Shown: positions 26,670 to 32,006 of the stretch, piece after piece
How the letters are laid out: the number at the start of each line of letters is the position of its first letter
Numbering within the stretch: position 1 is the stretch's first letter
IMG/VR virus record: IMGVR_UViG_3300013094_000170
Coordinates: 1 to 32,006 of that record
DNA length: 32,006 bases
Strand: one strand, 5' to 3'
Source: a virus
Notes under the pieces: model-generated
What the model saw: only the letters and a program-made list of their open reading frames with translations
Database searches by the model: none
Told to the model about the DNA's origin: nothing
Position numbers and translations under genes: made by a program

Positions 26670-28711
26670 TGTGTAACTATTGCGGTTGTCAGCAAATTCA
26701 AAACATCACCATCACTCCACCTGCTCCAGTTAATATCACTGTAGGCAATGGACTGCAGGGAATTCCTGGTGGTCAAGGCACACAAGGTCTGCAAGGCCCT
26801 GCAGGTGCAGGTGCTCAAGGTATTCAAGGCCTACTTGGTCTACAAGGACACTTAGGTAACCAAGGAACCCAAGGTGTTCAAGGCATCAGCATTCAGGGTG
26901 TTCAGGGTGTGCAAGGTATTGCAATCCAAGGACAACAAGGTAACCAAGGTCTACAAGGCTTTGTTGGTGTTCAAGGTATTCAAGGACAGAACGGTGCTGT
27001 CGGCGTTCAAGGCGGCAATGGACCGCAGGGTGTACAAGGCAAACTTGGTAACCAAGGTGTTCAAGGATACTTGGGACTTCAGGGCTATCCTGGTATTCAA
27101 GGTATTGCGGGTAATACTGGTGGCGCTGGTATTCAAGGATTTCAAGGAACGCAGGGCCTCTTAGGTTTTCAAGGCGCTAACGGCCTGCAAGGTCTTATTG
27201 GTTTTCAGGGAACGCAGGGTCTTAGCATTCAAGGCTATGCTGGTGCTCAGGGTCAAGCAGGTCTTCAAGGATTCATCGGTGCTCAGGGTCTTCAAGGCCT
27301 CTTAGGTCTGCAGGGTCTTCAAGGCTTTATTGGAGCACAAGGTCTTCAGGGCTTTATTGGTGCACAGGGTCTTCAGGGGCTTCAAGGTGTTCAGGGCCAT
27401 TTTGGTAATCAGGGTTTACAAGGAAATCAAGGAACCCAGGGCGTTCAAGGCCTGATTGGTTTACAAGGTCTTACAGGTGCAGGTGCTCAAGGTATTCAAG
27501 GACCCGCTGGTTCTGTACAAGGAACGCAGGGTATTCAAGGCTTCGGCTATGCACAGCTTCAAGGTGTTCAAGGAGCTACGGGCGCAGGTATCCAAGGAGC
27601 TGCAGGCTTACAAGGTATCCAAGGTAATGCGGGCTTTGGCTTCCAGGGTGTACAAGGTTATCTCGGTATTCAGGGATATTCAGGTGCTCAAGGATTTATT
27701 GGTGCTCAGGGTCTTGCTGGTCAATATGCGGCTCAGGGTATCCAAGGCGGCATCGGTATCCAAGGTATCCAAGGTCTTACAGGTGCAGGTATTCAAGGAC
27801 CTCAAGGCTCTAATGCAGCAGTAACGCTATCTGTCACACCACCTCCCAACCCAAACCCAAATGACATCTGGATTGATGGCACTTATGGATATGAGTACAC
27901 GTGGATAACAACTGACGGTGTTCACTATGAGTGGGTGGAGCTCTCTGCCTCTGGTTACTCAGGTGTTCAAGGAACGCAGGGCTTCCAAGGTATCCAAGGA
28001 AATCTTGGACCTGGTGCTTATATTGTTTCTGCTACACAACCAACTAACCCATCTGTAGGTAATGCGTGGAGCAATCTTAACGATGGTCGTCTCTATGTAT
28101 GGGATGGCACAGAGTGGTATGAGCCTAACAACAACCTATCTGGTGTTCAAGGACTGCAAGGTCCAGCAGGTCCTTATGGTCCAGGCGGTGTTCAAGGTTT
28201 GCAAGGACCTGCAGGCCCACAAGGAATTTACACACAGCTTCAAGGTATTCAGGGCGTACAGGGTCTTGTTGGTTCTCAAGGAATTACTGGAACAGCTGGA
28301 GTATTTGCTCCGCAGCAAGCTGTAAGCAGCTTGATTGAAAACGGAAACTACCTGTCTGCTGGTCTAAATGGTGTTACAACTATCTATGCCTCTACCTCTA
28401 CAGTTTGGTATTACACGCAATCTGCTACGGCGAACTTTACGCCAAACATTACTAACAGCTTATCTGTAACAATCAACAGCTTGCTGTCTGTTGGCCAATC
28501 AATCACGATTGTTGTAATGAATACAAACGGTTCAACAGCTTACTACGCTTCAGGTTTTCAGGTAGACGGTGTCAGCGTTACTCCTAAATGGCAAGGAGGT
28601 ATTGCTCCCTACCAAGGAAACGCCAACTCTGTTGATGTCTACACATATGTAATATCAAAGACAGCTTCCGCAACATACACAGTTCTAGCATCTCAAGTTA
28701 AGTTTGCGTAG
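26669..28711 (+). CDS. collagen-like tail fibre protein
   Basis: I take the ATG overlapping the previous stop (TAATG), giving 680 residues beginning MCNYCGCQQIQN. Residues 30-382 are uninterrupted Gly-x-y triplets, dominated by G-(I/L/V/F)-Q with few prolines. A globular spacer (383-432, PNPNDIWIDGTYGYEYTWIT), more triplets, a second spacer (449-490) and a third triplet block follow. Residues 545-680 form a beta-rich tip whose sequence is shared with the small gene at 5.1 kb. The three N-terminal cysteines could cross-link a trimer. It would be a long, flexible host-recognition fibre. Confidence 0.8.
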   Translation: MCNYCGCQQIQNITITPPAPVNITVGNGLQGIPGGQGTQGLQGPAGAGAQGIQGLLGLQGHLGNQGTQGVQGISIQGVQGVQGIAIQGQQGNQGLQGFVGVQGIQGQNGAVGVQGGNGPQGVQGKLGNQGVQGYLGLQGYPGIQGIAGNTGGAGIQGFQGTQGLLGFQGANGLQGLIGFQGTQGLSIQGYAGAQGQAGLQGFIGAQGLQGLLGLQGLQGFIGAQGLQGFIGAQGLQGLQGVQGHFGNQGLQGNQGTQGVQGLIGLQGLTGAGAQGIQGPAGSVQGTQGIQGFGYAQLQGVQGATGAGIQGAAGLQGIQGNAGFGFQGVQGYLGIQGYSGAQGFIGAQGLAGQYAAQGIQGGIGIQGIQGLTGAGIQGPQGSNAAVTLSVTPPPNPNPNDIWIDGTYGYEYTWITTDGVHYEWVELSASGYSGVQGTQGFQGIQGNLGPGAYIVSATQPTNPSVGNAWSNLNDGRLYVWDGTEWYEPNNNLSGVQGLQGPAGPYGPGGVQGLQGPAGPQGIYTQLQGIQGVQGLVGSQGITGTAGVFAPQQAVSSLIENGNYLSAGLNGVTTIYASTSTVWYYTQSATANFTPNITNSLSVTINSLLSVGQSITIVVMNTNGSTAYYASGFQVDGVSVTPKWQGGIAPYQGNANSVDVYTYVISKTASATYTVLASQVKFA

Positions 28712-28719
28712 GTTGACTA

Positions 28720-30717
28720 ATGCCACTACTACAATCTTTTGGAAACACTGGTGCACACTCGTATGAGGTAGGTCCTTCGGCTACTCAAGAGCTGCCCAGC
28801 GGTACATTAAAAAATGGTTTAATTCAATGGCATGATGCTGCGGATTTGTCGACATTTGTATACGGAAATTCGTTTACAGTTACGCTATCTCGTTGGATTA
28901 ATAAAGCAAACCCAGGAACTTTGGACTTTCAACAGTCAACCTCGTCTGCTCAACCAGCTCTTATACAAACGGGTATTAACAATCAGCCATCTGTGTATTT
29001 TGATGGAGTTCAAACATACTTAGACTCAGTGGCTGGAACAACACTAACTACAGCGTTTACTGTGATGGTCGTAGCAAAAAGAGCCCCTAACTCTGTTTCT
29101 GTAGCATCATCTACCTATGGTCGCTTTATCTCAACCGCATCTGGAACTGCAAACGATTATGACAACGTCTCTTCAGTAATGATGTGCGACATAGGTCCTG
29201 TAAATGAGGGTGTAGGAACTTGGCACAATAGCGTGACAAGAGGTTCTGTTATTGATGCTGAGAGCACTTTCTCAGCAATGATGCGTCACGACAACGCTTT
29301 AGGATATGGCAACTTTCAACTGCACGGCTCTCCGATTGCTACAGACGCTTCCTGCGTATCTAATGCTGGAGTAAACCGTTCTGTGACTATGACAGCGCTT
29401 ACAGGCAGCTGGTACTTAGGAGCGCACCACTCTGGAGGAACTCCTGGAGAGTATTGGAACGGATACATCTCAGAAGTCCTTATCTGGAATAGGTATCTGC
29501 AAGATTCTGAAATAGCTCAACTCAATAACTACCTTTACTACAAATGGTATGTGCCTCCAGTCATTACTTTTCCTAATCAAAATACATTTAGCTTAAATTC
29601 ATACAGCGGTTCTGCTTACTCATATCAGATTCCTTATCTTGATTTAGGTGGAGCTGCTCCTACATTTGCTATTACAGCAGGAAGCCTTCCTCCTGGAATC
29701 AGTATGTCATCGACTGGTCTTTTGACGGGCACCTCGTCAAGCACATCGCCATACACTATTACTGTATCGATTACAGACAGCTACGGCCATGTTTCTAGTA
29801 AAACTATGACCCTAACTTATGGACTATACAACTTCCCAGTAAATGGCTCTTTTACATTTACTAATGCTGGAGTTGCTGGTCAAAATGGCCCTACGCTTGC
29901 TCAAATTCAAAGTGCATACTCAGCAACTTCGTGGACACAAAGCACAGCTAATCTCAACATGACACAGCAGGGTTACCAACTATGGACAGTGCCTGTTACA
30001 GGAACGTACGCTATTGATGCGTATGGTGCTGCAGGCGGTTCTGGAAAGTCTAGCTACGGCGGTGGTCTTGGAGCTCGAATCTATGGTCAGTTCTCTTTGA
30101 CTGTAGGACAAGTCCTTAAGATTCTTGTTGGACATGTGGGACCTACATCAAACCACTCTCAAGGCTCAAGTTATGGACTAGGCTGCGGTGGTGGCGGAAC
30201 TTTTGTTACTAAATCCGACAACACTATTTTAGTTATTGCTGGCGGAGGCTCAGGCGGAGTAAACGACGCTTGGACAGGTAACGTTGGCGGTAACAACGCC
30301 AGCACAGGTAACAATGGAAACAACAACCCTCAAAACAACGCCTACGCTGGAGGTTCTAACGGTAATGGAGGAAACGGGCCGTACGCAGCTCCTGGAGCAG
30401 GTTATAGCGGAAATGCTCCTACCCCTAGCGGAAACTCTGGAAACGATAACTCCCTTTCATTCTTAAATGGGGGCACTGGTGGACGACAGTCTTTGAGCTG
30501 GGGTGACCAGGGAGGCTATGGTGGATTTGGCGGTGGCGGCGGAGCTGGTGGTCTAGCTACTGGTGGTGGTGGAGGATACTCTGGCGGAGCTTCAGGCCAA
30601 TGGTCTTCTTACGAAGTTGGTGGTGGAGGTGGCTCATACAACAACGGAGCTAACCAGATAAACACTGCTGGAGCTAACGGCGGTAATGGGTATGTCACTA
30701 TTACAAGGATAAGCTAA
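28720..30717 (+). CDS. LamG / Ig / glycine-rich adhesin, putative receptor-binding protein
   Basis: A 665-residue protein. Residues 30-275 are a LamG/concanavalin-type jelly roll (LIQWHDAADLSTFVYGNS, QPSVYFDGVQTYLDS, WNGYISEVLIWNRYLQDSEI). Residues 280-365 form an Ig/cadherin-like repeat (FAITAGSLPPGISMSSTGLL then TGTSSS). Residues 366-665 are a glycine-rich domain with WTVPVTGTYAIDAYGAAGGS, LTVGQVLKILVGHVG, CGGGGTFVTKSD and runs of Gly, similar to the glycine-rich region of ALK/LTK receptors and phage tip adhesins. All three parts are of a sort used to bind glycans or proteins on the host surface. No chaperone is visible. Confidence 0.75.
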   Translation: MPLLQSFGNTGAHSYEVGPSATQELPSGTLKNGLIQWHDAADLSTFVYGNSFTVTLSRWINKANPGTLDFQQSTSSAQPALIQTGINNQPSVYFDGVQTYLDSVAGTTLTTAFTVMVVAKRAPNSVSVASSTYGRFISTASGTANDYDNVSSVMMCDIGPVNEGVGTWHNSVTRGSVIDAESTFSAMMRHDNALGYGNFQLHGSPIATDASCVSNAGVNRSVTMTALTGSWYLGAHHSGGTPGEYWNGYISEVLIWNRYLQDSEIAQLNNYLYYKWYVPPVITFPNQNTFSLNSYSGSAYSYQIPYLDLGGAAPTFAITAGSLPPGISMSSTGLLTGTSSSTSPYTITVSITDSYGHVSSKTMTLTYGLYNFPVNGSFTFTNAGVAGQNGPTLAQIQSAYSATSWTQSTANLNMTQQGYQLWTVPVTGTYAIDAYGAAGGSGKSSYGGGLGARIYGQFSLTVGQVLKILVGHVGPTSNHSQGSSYGLGCGGGGTFVTKSDNTILVIAGGGSGGVNDAWTGNVGGNNASTGNNGNNNPQNNAYAGGSNGNGGNGPYAAPGAGYSGNAPTPSGNSGNDNSLSFLNGGTGGRQSLSWGDQGGYGGFGGGGGAGGLATGGGGGYSGGASGQWSSYEVGGGGGSYNNGANQINTAGANGGNGYVTITRIS

Positions 30718-31097
30718 TGGACCTTATACAAGAGGATAATCACTTTACAGCGCATCAACAAGCGCTTCTTAAAAACGATGTTGTTATAGCTGTGCTCGCA
30801 TTCCCACACCACAGCGATGAGTCTATGCAAGAGGCTTTTGCTAAGTTTGATTACGACACCGTCATAGATTTATGCGATGTCAATAAAGAAGCTTTTCTAG
30901 GCTCTGTGTGGGATGGGACTGACTTTAATATTCAACCGTATCCATCATGGGTATTGAATGAAAAGAAACAATGGGAAGCACCATACCCTGAGCCAGACGA
31001 TGGCAAGGGCCACTGGTGGGATGAGAGCAGAAAAGTATGGGCGGACCCACTGCCGCTTATACCTATTACAGACTCTACGGAAGGTAAACTTGCATAA
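30717..31097 (+). CDS. small fibre-linked protein with PYPSWV motif
   Basis: A 126-residue protein whose ATG overlaps the adhesin stop (TAATG). The C-terminal half reads PYPSWVLNEKKQWEAPYPEP and DDGKGHWWDESRKVWADP. This matches a small protein family found beside tail fibres of cyanophages and other aquatic phages (PYPSWvlnE...WeaPvpmPdD....y.WdE....W). It may be a fibre chaperone or a structural adaptor. The N-terminal 60 residues are helical and acidic. Confidence 0.65.
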   Translation: MDLIQEDNHFTAHQQALLKNDVVIAVLAFPHHSDESMQEAFAKFDYDTVIDLCDVNKEAFLGSVWDGTDFNIQPYPSWVLNEKKQWEAPYPEPDDGKGHWWDESRKVWADPLPLIPITDSTEGKLA

Positions 31098-32006
31098 TGG
31101 CTATTAGCTTTCCACTGAGTCCTACACTCAATCAGGTATACACCTACGCAGGCCGTTCATGGACATGGACAGGTGCTGTGTGGCAAGCCGTTGGAACCGT
31201 ACAAGGAAACCAAGGTATTCAAGGCCTTCAGGGTATTCAGGGCGGTAACGGCTTTCAAGGACTTCAGGGTAATCAAGGTCTTCAAGGAAACCAAGGTCTT
31301 CAGGGTCAATGGGGTACACACTCCAATATCACTGTGTCAACAGTTCCACCAGTATCTCCAAATCCAAACGATGTCTGGTTGGATGCAAATTCTGGTAGCG
31401 AATATACATGGATTACTACTGATGGAACAGATTACGAGTGGGTTGAGCTTCGTGCATCAGGTTATTCAGGAGCTCAAGGTTTACAAGGACTTCAGGGCGG
31501 TCAAGGAATTCAAGGCCTCCAAGGATTCTTCGGTGTTCAGGGTCTTAAAGGTGGAGGTCTTTATACTTACTCCACAACAGCACCAGCTAATCCAAGTCTA
31601 GGTGACCGTTGGCTTAACACAACAACTGCACGCGAGTACACATGGATGACAGATGACGGTATCAGTTACTTCTGGGTTGATACCCGTACAAGCGGAATCG
31701 TCGGAGCGCAGGGCTTACAAGGAGTTCAAGGACTTTTTGGTCCGCAGGGAACACAAGGACCATCAGGATACGTCGGTAGAGATGGAGTTCAAGGAACTCA
31801 AGGGCTCAATGGAGCTTTTGCTGCCCAAGGTATTCAAGGCCCAATTGGGTTACAAGGAGTCCAAGGTTTTGGTTATGCTCAGCTTCAAGGAACACAAGGA
31901 GCATCAGGAACAAACGGAACTCAAGGGCTCAATGGAACTCAAGGAGTCACTGGAGCCCTAGTAACAGTTTTTGCAACAAGCGCAAATTCTGCAACACCTA
32001 CTATGA
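31097..32006 (+). CDS. second collagen-like tail fibre protein, cut at the right edge
   Basis: The frame starts with ATG in a TAATG overlap and stays open for 303 codons to the window edge. The N-terminus (FPLSPTLNQVYTYAGRSWTW) is a short carbohydrate-module-like anchor. Then come G-x-Q triplets, a spacer closely related to the one in the first fibre (NPNDVWLDANSGSEYTWITT versus NPNDIWIDGTYGYEYTWITT), more triplets, a further spacer (APANPSLGDRWLNTTTAREY) and more triplets. Its end is not visible, so the tip domain is unknown. The two fibres are clearly related by duplication. Confidence 0.8.
   Translation, partial: MAISFPLSPTLNQVYTYAGRSWTWTGAVWQAVGTVQGNQGIQGLQGIQGGNGFQGLQGNQGLQGNQGLQGQWGTHSNITVSTVPPVSPNPNDVWLDANSGSEYTWITTDGTDYEWVELRASGYSGAQGLQGLQGGQGIQGLQGFFGVQGLKGGGLYTYSTTAPANPSLGDRWLNTTTAREYTWMTDDGISYFWVDTRTSGIVGAQGLQGVQGLFGPQGTQGPSGYVGRDGVQGTQGLNGAFAAQGIQGPIGLQGVQGFGYAQLQGTQGASGTNGTQGLNGTQGVTGALVTVFATSANSATPTM

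Noticed and set aside
26756-27815. Dense short repeats (GGTnTTCAAGG-like) that resemble an array of direct repeats
   Set aside because: The period is 9 bases or multiples and the reading frame gives Gly-x-Gln triplets without a break. There are no spacers of constant length. It is a collagen-like coding region, not CRISPR.
1-32006. tRNA genes, integrase and attachment site
   Set aside because: No T-loop/acceptor pairing typical of tRNAs and no tyrosine or serine recombinase motif could be recognised by eye, so none are reported. A tRNA search tool could still find a divergent one.

Overview
The window looks like one continuous stretch of a tailed bacteriophage genome. It is densely packed, almost entirely on the + strand, with stop/start overlaps (ATGA, TAATG, GTGA) at most gene junctions. 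The host is probably an actinobacterium: a WhiB-like iron-sulphur regulator with the canonical four-cysteine spacing lies on the - strand at about 13.1-13.4 kb, and several small proteins resemble families common in actinobacteriophages. The moderate GC content and the resemblance of other genes to families of aquatic phages (GxQ collagen-like fibres, a small protein of the PYPSWV type, a viral APS-kinase/nucleotidyltransferase fusion) suggest an aquatic host. That is inference. No integrase, tRNA gene or CRISPR array was seen. Nothing here proves a temperate lifestyle.

Layout. (1) 0-4.7 kb: a run of very small genes, many with CxxC pairs, two HNH-type proteins, a YozE-like protein and Lys-rich micro-proteins. 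(2) 4.7-6.8 kb: beta-rich proteins that look like virion decoration or fibre components, including one with a periodic eight-cysteine insert. (3) 6.8-11.5 kb: an enzyme cassette with a 2OG-Fe(II) oxygenase, a DUF6065-like protein, a glycosyltransferase, a dTDP-glucose-4,6-dehydratase-like SDR, a sulfotransferase and a fused APS kinase/nucleotidyltransferase. (4) 11.9-13.1 kb: a PASTA-domain, Ig-repeat virion protein behind a structured leader, closed by a bidirectional terminator. (5) 13.1-13.9 kb, - strand: a secreted transglycosylase-like lysin and WhiB. (6) 14.1-17.1 kb: a lysis module with a membrane/coiled-coil protein, a papain-like hydrolase, an HNH protein, a CHAP endolysin, a DUF1003 membrane protein and two small holin-like proteins. 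(7) 17.1-18.7 kb: small conserved genes. (8) 18.8-25.5 kb: packaging and head genes: terminase large subunit, portal, scaffold and an N4-gp56-type major capsid protein. (9) 25.6-32 kb: a connector/BppU-like protein, two collagen-like fibres, and a LamG/Ig/glycine-rich adhesin. The last fibre runs off the end of the window.

How the parts may work together. The head genes build and fill the capsid. The fibre and adhesin genes at both ends of the window share domains and probably form exchangeable host-recognition structures. The enzyme cassette could make an activated sugar and a sulphate donor and transfer them to a virion or host-surface target. This last point is the least described part of the window and is a hypothesis.

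Regulation. Intrinsic terminators follow the PASTA gene, the gene after terL, the capsid gene and the gene after the capsid. Several intergenic gaps carry recurring words (GTTTAGCC, AGATTTATCGAC, TTTACGTAGC), inverted repeats, or hairpins that cover ribosome binding sites. These are candidates for phage-specific control elements.
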